Positions 42,383 through 49,087 of a DNA stretch of 64,000 nucleotides are shown here, one piece after another. Source of the DNA: Acidobacteriota bacterium (GTDB taxonomy: Bacteria; Acidobacteriota; Vicinamibacteria; Marinacidobacterales; Marinacidobacteraceae); NCBI GenBank assembly GCA_022828085.1, contig JAJEIY010000031.1:1-64000 (forward strand), written 5' to 3'. The notes under the pieces are model-generated. The model was given only the letters and a program-made list of their open reading frames with translations, did no database searches and was not told the DNA's origin. Within the stretch, counting starts at the first letter, position 1; every line of letters begins with the position of its first letter. Position numbers and translations under genes: made by a program.

Positions 42383-42500
42383 TTCCGGGGGCCGCGGGCG
42401 GTTGGTCCGCTCCCGGCAACGGCCGGGTTCGCCCGCGCCGGCGCGGGGGAGCGTCGCGTGCGTTCGGGGCTCGCCCCGTCCGTTCCCTGGCGACCAGGGG

Positions 42501-42538
42501 TTGACATTCGGTATTTATTTCAATACTATTGGAAATAT
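42501..42538 (+). promoter_or_regulatory. Promoter and operator of the second arsR
   Basis: TTGACA (42501-42506), 17 bases, TACTAT (42524-42529), 7 bases, ATG 42537. The stretch CTATTGGAAATATG matches the first arsR promoter in sequence and spacing and carries a partial ATT-GGA-AAT palindrome. Confidence 0.75.
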
Positions 42539-42896
42539 GGAAACGACAACGGCGTATTCGACGGCCGAAGCCCTCGAGATGCTGTGCGCCCTCTCCCAGG
42601 AGAGCCGCCTCGACATCTTCCGGTTGCTCGTCCAGAGCGGCCCGGACGGACTCGCGGCCGGCGCCATCGCCCGGCACTGTCATCTGCCGGCGCCGACCTG
42701 CTCGTTCCATCTGAAGGAGCTCAAGAAGGGCGGGCTCCTCCGGTGCTGCCGCCACGGCAGGTCCCAGATCTACACCGTGAACCTGCAAGGCATCCGGGAT
42801 CTGCTCGACTATCTGACGGAGCACTGCTGCACCGACCACTGCGACCACGAGGCGACGAATGGCGCCGACGGTCGGGAACCGGAGGCGGTGGACTGA
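42537..42896 (+). CDS. ArsR-family metal(loid)-responsive repressor, copy 2
   Basis: A 119-residue paralogue of the preceding repressor with a better preserved first helix (LEMLCALSQESRLDIFRLL). Recognition region APTCSFHLKELKKGGLL, wing CCRHGRSQIYTVN, and a C-terminal Cys/His cluster HCCTDHCDHE at about residues 98-107, likely the inducer site for arsenite or a soft metal. No Shine-Dalgarno; start fixed by the leaderless promoter and by alignment with copy 1. Two repressors in tandem with near-identical operators probably cross-regulate. Confidence 0.9.
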   Translation: METTTAYSTAEALEMLCALSQESRLDIFRLLVQSGPDGLAAGAIARHCHLPAPTCSFHLKELKKGGLLRCCRHGRSQIYTVNLQGIRDLLDYLTEHCCTDHCDHEATNGADGREPEAVD

Positions 42897-43128
42897 ACAT
42901 TTTGCGACGGGCTCCGCTTGGGGTGGACAAATAACGAAGGTCCGGGAGCGGGTTGGCCGCTCCCGGTGGCGCGGCGGGTGAGGGAAGGAGTGCCCACGGC
43001 CGGAAGGGGACCGGAGTCGGGACCGGTGCGCGCCGGTTTCCCCGGTGCGGACCCGCGGGGGACGGTTCGCCGTTCCCCCTGAAGGGCGTCTGGCGCGCCC
43101 CCGGTTGGTGTGTCGGCACCGTGTTCGC
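42897..43128. other. Spacer duplicated between arsR cassettes
   Basis: No gene. The start of this spacer (GGTTGGCCGCTCCCGG, near 42948) resembles the spacer after the first arsR (GGTTGGTCCGCTCCCGG near 42399), so the duplicated unit included the 3' flank as well as the promoter and gene. Confidence 0.55.
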
Positions 43129-43164
43129 TTGCGTGCGGTGCAATAGTTCGATAATATTGGAAAT
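43129..43164 (+). promoter_or_regulatory. Third copy of the arsR-type promoter
   Basis: TTGCGT (43129-43134), 17 bases, TAATAT (43152-43157), 7 bases, ATG 43165. The block TAGTTCGATAATATTGGAAATATG is shared with the first arsR promoter except for its flanks, so the ArsR proteins should also bind here. Confidence 0.7.
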
Positions 43165-43470
43165 ATGAAAATAAGGACTCGAGAGTTGAAGACAACGGAT
43201 CCGGAATCCGCCGATGCGTGCTGGCTGAACGCTCTGACCGAGCCGGTCCTGGAGGCGCTCACCCGTCTTCCCCGGTCGGTGGTTGCCGAGAGTCTCGGCG
43301 GCGTGAAGATCGCCGAGCGCTGCCATCACGGCGGTGTCCGCCGCGGGTCTCCGCATGCCCGGTTGCTGCGCGCGCTGTCGCGGCGCCCCACCCCGCGACG
43401 CCGCTGCCGGCAGGAAGGCCACCATCCCGGGGTCATCTGCTACGGACCCCACGGATCCGGAGACGCATAG
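43165..43470 (+). pseudogene. Short frame behind the third ArsR-type promoter, probably decayed
   Basis: A 101-codon frame with an ArsR-type promoter and leaderless ATG. Its first half (ELKTTDPESADACWLNALTE, then PVLEALTRLPRSVVAESLGG) has plausible composition; the second half turns into an Arg/Pro/His-rich tail typical of out-of-frame GC-rich DNA, which suggests truncation or a frameshift near 43330. It is not an ArsR copy and I do not recognise it. It may be the remnant of a metal-resistance gene once controlled by the repressors, or a real small protein. Confidence 0.4.
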
Positions 43471-43577
43471 GCCGGAAGTGACGCGCCGGAGCCGGACGGC
43501 GTCCGGCGACGCCGCGCCGGCGTCCCGCGCGGAGCGAACTGCCGCGGCGGGCCGCCTCCTCCGGGAACGGCGCCGAA

Positions 43578-43583
43578 TAGAAT
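43578..43583 (+). promoter_or_regulatory. -10 element upstream of the P1 peptidase signal-peptide region
   Basis: TAGAAT ends 7 bases before codon GTT 43591, exactly where an in-frame signal peptide begins. By the local rule the real translation start should be here. Confidence 0.4.
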
Positions 43584-43737
43584 CAAGGCCGTTCTGTTCC
43601 CTCGGCGAGCCCCAGCCCTGCTGCTCCTCGCTCTCGGGACCGTCATCCCGCTTTGCGGAAACGCCGGGGAACCCGAACGCCGGCAGGTCGTCCTTCCTTC
43701 CCCCGATCCCGGACTCGTTGCGGTTGCCGGCATCGAG

Positions 43738-44718
43738 GTGGGCCACCACGAACTGGACGGCCTCCCCACCGGCTGCACCGTAGTCCTGGCCCGGGAGGGC
43801 GCGGTTGCCGGGGTTGACGTCCGGGGTTCCGCTCCCGGAACCCGCGAGACGGATCTGCTCGATCCCGAGAACACGGTGGAGCGCGTGCACGCCGTGGTCC
43901 TGTCCGGGGGCAGCGCGTTCGGCCTCGCGTCCGCCGACGGAACGGTGCGGTTCCTGGAAGAGGCCGGGATCGGCTATCCGGTGGGGCCCTTCCGGGTGCC
44001 GATCGTCCCGGCCGCGATCCTGTTCGATCTCGGAGTGCAGGGTCCGGGGGCCGTCCGTCCGGGCGCCGACTGCGGCTACCGGGCCGCCGCCGCCGCGAGC
44101 CGGGACCCGGTGCGGCGCGGCAACGCGGGCGCCGGCGCCGGAGCCACCGTGGGGAAAAGCCGCGGTCTCGCCCGAGCGATGAAGGGCGGGGTCGGCTCGG
44201 CCTCGCTGCGCTTTCCGGACGGCCTCGTGGTGGCGGCGCTCATCGCGGTGAACGCGGTGGGCGACGTGGTGGACCCCGCGGACGGGACGGTGGTCGCCGG
44301 GGTTCGTAACGACGCGGGGAACCTCGCGGACGCCCGCCGGCTGCTGCTCGAGCCGCTGTCCGGTCCGCCCGCCGGCCCGGACGCGGAACGCGCCGGCCCC
44401 CTCGCCGGCGCCAACACCACGATCGGCGTGGTGGCGGTGAACGCTCCGCTCAGCAAGGCGGAAGCGAACAAGGTGGCCGAGATGGCGCACGACGGGCTGG
44501 CGCGAACCATCTACCCCGTGCACACGCCCGCTGACGGAGACACCCTGTTCGCGCTCTCCACCGGGCGGGGGCCGGAGACGCGCCTCAGCCGGGTCGGGGC
44601 ACTCGCCGCCGAGGTGGTGGCGCGGGCGGTTCTGGACGCCGTCCGCTCGGCGGAGTCGCTTCCCGGACTGCCGGGCGCGGGGGATCTCCCGGCGCCTCCG
44701 GACCTCCAGGGCCGCTGA
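43738..44718 (+). CDS. P1-family (DmpA-type, S58) aminopeptidase; true N-terminus probably upstream
   Basis: A self-processing N-terminal-nucleophile hydrolase of the DmpA/BapA family, 326 residues from GTG 43738. Landmarks: LPTGCTVVLAREGAVAGVDV near residue 9, VLSGGSAFGLASADG near 55, the self-cleavage region ANTTIGVVAVNAPLSKAEA near 227 and the end DGDTLFALSTG. However, homology and a typical export signal (residues RRAPALLLLALGTVIPLCG) continue in frame upstream to about 43591, with no ATG, GTG or TTG there. The start may be GTT 43591 or CTG 43594 (AAGG five bases upstream), or the base call may be wrong. It is followed by an SSS symporter gene after 6 bases. Confidence 0.82.
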   Translation: MGHHELDGLPTGCTVVLAREGAVAGVDVRGSAPGTRETDLLDPENTVERVHAVVLSGGSAFGLASADGTVRFLEEAGIGYPVGPFRVPIVPAAILFDLGVQGPGAVRPGADCGYRAAAAASRDPVRRGNAGAGAGATVGKSRGLARAMKGGVGSASLRFPDGLVVAALIAVNAVGDVVDPADGTVVAGVRNDAGNLADARRLLLEPLSGPPAGPDAERAGPLAGANTTIGVVAVNAPLSKAEANKVAEMAHDGLARTIYPVHTPADGDTLFALSTGRGPETRLSRVGALAAEVVARAVLDAVRSAESLPGLPGAGDLPAPPDLQGR

Positions 44719-44724
44719 CCGCGC

Positions 44725-46086
44725 GTGTCCCCGCATCTCGCCGTCCTCGCCGCGTACTCGGCCCTGCTGATCGCCGTCGGCTGGGTTGTCTCCCGAAAGG
44801 CGCGCTCCGCCGAGGGGTTCTTCGTGGCGGGCCGCCGTCTCCCCGCCCGGCTGGTCTTCGCGACGGTGCTGGCCGCGAACATCGGGGCCGGCTCCACCAT
44901 CGGTGCGGCGGCGCTCGGCTACGAGCACGGGCTGGCCGCCTTCTGGTGGGTGGGGGCGGCGGGCCTCGGCACCCTGCTGCTCGCCTGCTGGCTGGGTCCG
45001 CGGATGTGGCGGGCGGCGTCCGCAGCCCGCCTGCGGACGGTGGGCGATTTCCTCGAGCTGCGCTACGGCGCGGGGGTGCGGGTCGCCCTCACCGGCCTCC
45101 TGCTGGTGGCCACCCTCTTCGTGCTCGCCGCCCAGTTGCTCGCCGCCGGGGTGCTCATCGAGGGAGCGGCGGGGATTCCGCTGCCGCTCGCGATCCTCGC
45201 TGCCGCGGTGGTGATGACCGCGTACTTCGCGGTCGGCGGTCTCCAGAGCGCGGCCTCGGTCAACTTCGTGCAGCTCGGCGTGCTGCTCGCCGGCCTCGGA
45301 CTCGCGGTCCCCTACGCGTTTGCCGCCGCCGGGGGAGGTGCGGGAATCCAGGGAAGTCTCGGGGAGGACGCACTGGACGTCTTCGGCAGCGCCTCGCTCG
45401 CGTTCGGCTACACCGCGCTGCTGATCCCGGCCTTTCTCGTTTCGCCGGGGATCCTGCAGAAGCTGTTCGGAGCCCGGGACGAGAGCGCCGTCCGGCGCGG
45501 TCTGACCGCCGCCGGAATCGCGCTGCTCGCCTTCGCGGCGGTTCCGCCGCTTCTCGGAGCGGCGGCCGCGGTCCTCCATCCCGGACTCCCCAACCCCGAC
45601 GCCGCCCTCCCGGCGCTGCTGATCGACTCGCTTCCCCTGTGGCTCGGGTGCCTCGGGGTCGCGGCCCTGTTCTCGGCCGAGGTGTCGAGCGCCGACGCGG
45701 TGCTGTTCATGCTCTCGACCTCGCTGTCACGCGATGTCTTCCATCGTTTCCTGCGGCCCGACGCCGATGACCGCACGGTCCTGCGGGTGGCGCGCGGCGC
45801 CGCGGTGGTCTCCGGACTCGCGGGCGTCGTCATCGCGATCCTCGCCCAGAGCGTGATCGCTTCGCTGACCGTCTTCTACTCGGTCCTGGGGGTTTCGCTC
45901 TTCGTGCCGGTGGTCGTCGGCCTCCATCGCTGGCGGCCTCCGGCGCGGGCCATCCTGAGCGGCGCCGGCGTCGGGGTGCTCGTGTTTCTGCTGGCGCCGG
46001 AGGACGGAGTCCTGCCGGCGCCCCTGCTGGGGATCGCGGCGTCGGCCGTGGTGGTGTTCCTCCACCTGCGGACTGCCAGACGCTGA
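44725..46086 (+). CDS. Sodium:solute symporter (SSS family), second copy
   Basis: A 453-residue symporter with about 13 TM helices, only distantly related to the one at 26161. Landmarks: SRKARSAEGFFVAGRRLPAR in the first loop, LAANIGAGSTIGAAALGYEHG in TM2, AVGGLQSAASVNFVQLG and FSAEVSSADAVLFMLSTSLSRD (sodium site and conserved loop). GTG 44725 begins 6 bases after the aminopeptidase stop, so uptake of the amino acids or beta-peptides released by the peptidase is a reasonable guess. Confidence 0.9.
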   Translation: MSPHLAVLAAYSALLIAVGWVVSRKARSAEGFFVAGRRLPARLVFATVLAANIGAGSTIGAAALGYEHGLAAFWWVGAAGLGTLLLACWLGPRMWRAASAARLRTVGDFLELRYGAGVRVALTGLLLVATLFVLAAQLLAAGVLIEGAAGIPLPLAILAAAVVMTAYFAVGGLQSAASVNFVQLGVLLAGLGLAVPYAFAAAGGGAGIQGSLGEDALDVFGSASLAFGYTALLIPAFLVSPGILQKLFGARDESAVRRGLTAAGIALLAFAAVPPLLGAAAAVLHPGLPNPDAALPALLIDSLPLWLGCLGVAALFSAEVSSADAVLFMLSTSLSRDVFHRFLRPDADDRTVLRVARGAAVVSGLAGVVIAILAQSVIASLTVFYSVLGVSLFVPVVVGLHRWRPPARAILSGAGVGVLVFLLAPEDGVLPAPLLGIAASAVVVFLHLRTARR

Positions 46087-46100
46087 CCGGAGCCGCAGCG

Positions 46101-47246
46101 TTGGTTTCCGAGGGCCCCGGCCGGGCACCGAGATCCGCCGACGTGACGGTCGTCGGGGCCGGACTCGCCGGACTGCAGTGCGCCCGGTTGGTCGCCGAGG
46201 CCGGGCTCGACGTGGTGCTGGCGGATCGGAAGGAGGACGTCGGGGAGCGGGTGCACACGACCGGGATCTTCGTCCGCAAGTCCCTCGAGGACTTCGCGCT
46301 GCCCCCGTCCTGCCTGGGTCCGCCGGTCCGCCGGGCGGTGCTCTATTCGCCGGCGCGGCGCGCACTGCCGCTGGCGAGCCGCCACGACGAGTTCCGGGTG
46401 GGCCGGATGGCGGCGCTCTACCGTGAAATGCTCGGCCGCTGCCTCGAGTCGGGGGTCCGCTTCGTCTCCGGCGCCCGCTATCGCGGCTCCCGCCGGACGG
46501 GAGGGGTGATCGTGGCCGAGTTGGAACGCGAAGGACGGACCCTGAGCTGGGAGACCGGTCTCCTGGTGGGCGCCGACGGCGCGAATTCCCAGGTCGCCCG
46601 CGACCTGGGCCTCGATTCCAACACCGAATGGCTCGTGGGTCTGGAGTCGGTGCACAGCGGGGTGCCGCTCGCGGAGGGGGCGGCGCTCCACTGCTTCCTG
46701 GACCCCCGCATCGCGCCCGGATACCTCGCCTGGGTGGTTCAGGACGGCGAGGAGACGCACGTGGGGGTGGGCGGCTATCCCGACCGCTTCCATCCCCAGA
46801 CCGCGCTCGCGGCATTCACCGCCAGTCTCGACGGGCATTTCGCGCTCGATGAGGGCCGGTTCCTCGAACAGCGCGGCGGCCGGATCCCCGTGAACGGCGT
46901 GCTGCGGCGGATCGGTACGGACATGGGGTTGCTCGTCGGCGATGCCGCGGGTGCGGTCTCGCCGCTCACCGCGGGTGGTTTCGATGCTTGCCTGCGGCTC
47001 TCCCGGCAAGCCGCCGACGTCATCGTGCGGCGCTTCGAGACCGGCGACCCCGGGGTGCTCGCGACGTATTCCGGTGCGAACCTCCGGGCCCGGTTCTGGT
47101 CCCGCCGCTGGATGCGGGCGCTCCTGGCCGGGGTCCGGAGCCGGGCGGCGATGGAAGCGATCTTCTGGCTGCTCCGGTGTCCGCCGTTCCGCAACCTGGC
47201 GTGGCAGGTCTTCTTCCGGCGGCGTTCCTTCCCGGACCTGGAGTGA
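46101..47246 (+). CDS. FAD-dependent oxidoreductase, geranylgeranyl reductase-like
   Basis: A 381-residue flavoprotein with an N-terminal dinucleotide-binding fold (VTVVGAGLAGLQCARLVAE at about 15-33), a second conserved segment GLLVGADGANSQVARDLG near 153, and the FAD-ribityl motif LLVGDAAGAVSPLTAGGFDA near 277. These belong to the group that includes geranylgeranyl reductases and halogenases; there is no halogenase WxWxIP. The substrate is unknown. TTG 46101 is 14 bases after the symporter stop. A GTG start further in would break the FAD fold, so the TTG or a nearby codon is needed. Confidence 0.82.
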   Translation: MVSEGPGRAPRSADVTVVGAGLAGLQCARLVAEAGLDVVLADRKEDVGERVHTTGIFVRKSLEDFALPPSCLGPPVRRAVLYSPARRALPLASRHDEFRVGRMAALYREMLGRCLESGVRFVSGARYRGSRRTGGVIVAELEREGRTLSWETGLLVGADGANSQVARDLGLDSNTEWLVGLESVHSGVPLAEGAALHCFLDPRIAPGYLAWVVQDGEETHVGVGGYPDRFHPQTALAAFTASLDGHFALDEGRFLEQRGGRIPVNGVLRRIGTDMGLLVGDAAGAVSPLTAGGFDACLRLSRQAADVIVRRFETGDPGVLATYSGANLRARFWSRRWMRALLAGVRSRAAMEAIFWLLRCPPFRNLAWQVFFRRRSFPDLE

Positions 47247-47263
47247 CGTTACCGGCAGGGGCC

Positions 47264-47304
47264 GCCGGTCTCCAGGCCGGCACGCGCGGCGCTGGGTGCC
47301 GCGC
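47264..47304 (-). repeat. Two-hairpin dispersed repeat, copy 8 (inverted)
   Basis: On the minus strand stem 1 is GCGCGGC-N7-GCCGCGC (47304-47284) and stem 2 GCCGG-N8-CCGGC (47281-47264). It lies 17 bases after the oxidoreductase stop codon. The TCC tail is missing. Confidence 0.65.
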
Positions 47305-47390
47305 ACGTCGCGACGCCACCCACCCTCAAGATGCATCCGGCCTGGAATCCATGCTCCGCTCCCCCCGTTCGGCACGGGCGCCCGCGGTGT

Positions 47391-47795
47391 CTACTGCCAG
47401 TCTTCGACCGTGAGGCCCGGGACACGGCGGAATTCCCGGACGTTGCCCGTTATCAGCGTCGCGGCAAGCGCCCGCGCGTGGGCTGCGATCAACAGGTCGT
47501 TGCGCCCGATCGGCTGGCCGGCCCTCTCCATTGCGCTCCGGATTTCGCCGTAGAGCCGGTCGGCCGGTTCCGCGAGTGGGCGCACATCCACGGCCTCCAG
47601 GACCGCCTCGACCTGCTCGCTCAGGCGCGCGGAACCGCGTCGCGCGGCGCCGTAGCGCAACTCGGCGGCGACGATGACGCTGATCGCGTAGCTGGCTCCG
47701 GCAAGCGCTGCGACGCGCGCCGCCAGCGGGCCGTCGGGACGCCGGATCAAGGTCGAGACGACATTGGTGTCCAGCATGTACCGCAGCGGGGCCAC
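47391..47795 (-). CDS. vapC: PIN-domain toxin, VapC type (second module)
   Basis: A 134-residue PIN ribonuclease with D9 (YMLDTNVV), E45 (IVAAELRYGA), D100 (GRNDLLIAAHA) and N118 (LITGNVREF), closest to the enterobacterial VapC type that cleaves initiator tRNA. It starts at GTG 47795, one base after the antitoxin stop; an internal ATG at 47777 (MLDTNVV) could also serve, giving the usual family start. Confidence 0.9.
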   Translation of the reverse strand: MAPLRYMLDTNVVSTLIRRPDGPLAARVAALAGASYAISVIVAAELRYGAARRGSARLSEQVEAVLEAVDVRPLAEPADRLYGEIRSAMERAGQPIGRNDLLIAAHARALAATLITGNVREFRRVPGLTVEDWQ

Positions 47796-47796
47796 G

Positions 47797-48060
47797 TCAG
47801 AAGATCTCTTCCGGCTCCACCGGAGGATCGTCGATCACCGGAAACTCTTCCTCCAGCGGCGAGAGCCGTGCCAGCACCTCTGCCAGTGACGGAGTTCGAT
47901 CGATGGGCTCAAGGATCAAACGGTTCTCATCCCGATAGACGACGACCTCTTCCGCCGCCAGTTCGAATTCGCGAGGTATGCGGACCGCCTGATTCCGACC
48001 GTTCCGAAACAGACGGGCCTGGCGGGCGTGCTGCGTGAGAGCGGAGACGTTCTCCGACAT
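47797..48060 (-). CDS. vapB: VapB/VagC-type antitoxin (second module)
   Basis: An 87-residue AbrB-fold antitoxin with the VagC signature ARLFRNGRNQAVRIPREFEL at about residues 14-33 and an acidic C-terminal toxin-binding tail (SPLEEEFPVIDDPPVEPEE). Its ATG lies inside a 17-bp perfect palindrome and 6 bases after a -10 element, so the operon is self-repressed and probably leaderless. Confidence 0.9.
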   Translation of the reverse strand: MSENVSALTQHARQARLFRNGRNQAVRIPREFELAAEEVVVYRDENRLILEPIDRTPSLAEVLARLSPLEEEFPVIDDPPVEPEEIF

Positions 48061-48074
48061 ATGCTGAGCATATG
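48058..48074. promoter_or_regulatory. Operator palindrome of the second vapBC
   Basis: CATATGCT-G-AGCATATG is a perfect 8+1+8 palindrome that covers the start codon and the -10. This is the expected position for an AbrB-type autorepression site. Confidence 0.65.
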
Positions 48075-48095
48075 CCGCGGTGCGCTAGCCGTCAA
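48067..48095 (-). promoter_or_regulatory. Promoter of the second vapBC
   Basis: On the minus strand TTGACG (48095-48090), 17 bases, TATGCT (48072-48067), 6 bases, ATG 48060. A near-consensus promoter with leaderless spacing. Confidence 0.65.
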
Positions 48096-48133
48096 TTCCG
48101 CGAAGCGCCGCCCCGGGCCATAATCCGCGCGCC

Positions 48134-48922
48134 GTGACCATCGCCTCCCCCTTCTCGCTCGCCGGGATGGACGTCGTGGTGATCGGCGGCGCCTCCGGGA
48201 TCGGCGAAGCGAGCGCGCGGCTGGCCGCCCGCTCCGGCGCCCGGGTGGTGGTGGCCGACCGGGACGAAGCCGCCGCCGGCCGGGTCGTCGCCGCCATCGC
48301 TCGGGAGGGTGGAACCGCCGTCGCCCGTGAGGTGGACATCCGCTCCGGGCAATCGGTCGGGAATCTGTTTCCCGGACTTGAGTCGGAGGGGTTCCAGCCG
48401 CGCGGACTGGTCTCCACCCCGGGCGTGAACGTGAGGAAGCGCCTCGCCGATACGAACGAGGAAGAGTTCGAGCGGGTCGTCTCATTGAACCTGAAGGGGA
48501 CCTTCCACGCGCTGCGCCACGGGGCGGCCAGCCTCGCGCGTTCCGGCGGCGGCAGCATCGTGCTGCTCTCCTCGATCCGCTCCCAGGTGGTCGAGGCGGG
48601 GCAGGGGGTCTACGCGGCGACCAAGGCGGGCATCGTCCAGCTCGCCCGCACCGCGGCGGCGGAGTGGGCCGCCTCCGGGGTCCGGGTGAACGCCCTCGCC
48701 CCGGGAGTGGTCGAGACGCCGCTCACGGCCCAGATCGAGAAGCGGCCCGACTGGAAGCAGGCGTACACCGACAAGACCCTGCTCGGACGCTGGGCGTCGG
48801 CGGAAGAGATGGCCGCGCCGACGGTGTTCCTGTTGTCCCCGGCGGCGAGCTACGTCACCGGCTCGGTGCTCTTCGCGGACGGCGGCTGGACGGCGGTGGA
48901 CGGCCGGTTCGATCCGCTCTGA
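48134..48922 (+). CDS. Short-chain dehydrogenase/reductase
   Basis: A 262-residue classical SDR. NAD(P)-binding GGASGIGEASARLAA at about residues 19-33, catalytic Asn region VSLNLKGTFHALRH near 115, Ser in VLLSSIRSQ near 140 and YAATK near 155, then NALAPGVVETPLT and a C-terminal FADGGWTAVDG. VADRD after strand 2 suggests NAD(H) rather than NADP(H). GTG 48134 is 10 bases after CATAAT, a possible -10. The gene is divergent from the vapBC operon. The substrate is unknown. Confidence 0.9.
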   Translation: MTIASPFSLAGMDVVVIGGASGIGEASARLAARSGARVVVADRDEAAAGRVVAAIAREGGTAVAREVDIRSGQSVGNLFPGLESEGFQPRGLVSTPGVNVRKRLADTNEEEFERVVSLNLKGTFHALRHGAASLARSGGGSIVLLSSIRSQVVEAGQGVYAATKAGIVQLARTAAAEWAASGVRVNALAPGVVETPLTAQIEKRPDWKQAYTDKTLLGRWASAEEMAAPTVFLLSPAASYVTGSVLFADGGWTAVDGRFDPL

Positions 48923-49031
48923 GCGGGCGGGCAGGTGGCTGTTCCGGAGCCGGCGGGTCCGAGGCTGGGGCGATAGCGGGGCCGGCGGGTTCCGGCCGGG
49001 GCGCCCTCCGGGAATGGGTGGGTTGCGCCGT

Positions 49032-49076
49032 GCGCGGCATGGAGTGCCGCGCGTGCCGGCCGGAGGTCGGCGTTCC
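49032..49076 (+). repeat. Two-hairpin dispersed repeat, copy 9
   Basis: Stem 1 GCGCGGCA-TGGAG-TGCCGCGC, linker GT, stem 2 GCCGGCC-GGA-GGTCGGC (one G-T pair), then GTTCC. It lies between the SDR and the convergent addA-like gene and ends 12 bases from the latter's stop codon. Confidence 0.8.
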
Positions 49077-49087
49077 AGGCCGTCGCG

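Noticed and set aside
46101-47246. Flavin-dependent halogenase
   Set aside because: No WxWxIP motif and no conserved Lys loop; the sequence fits geranylgeranyl reductase-like oxidoreductases better.
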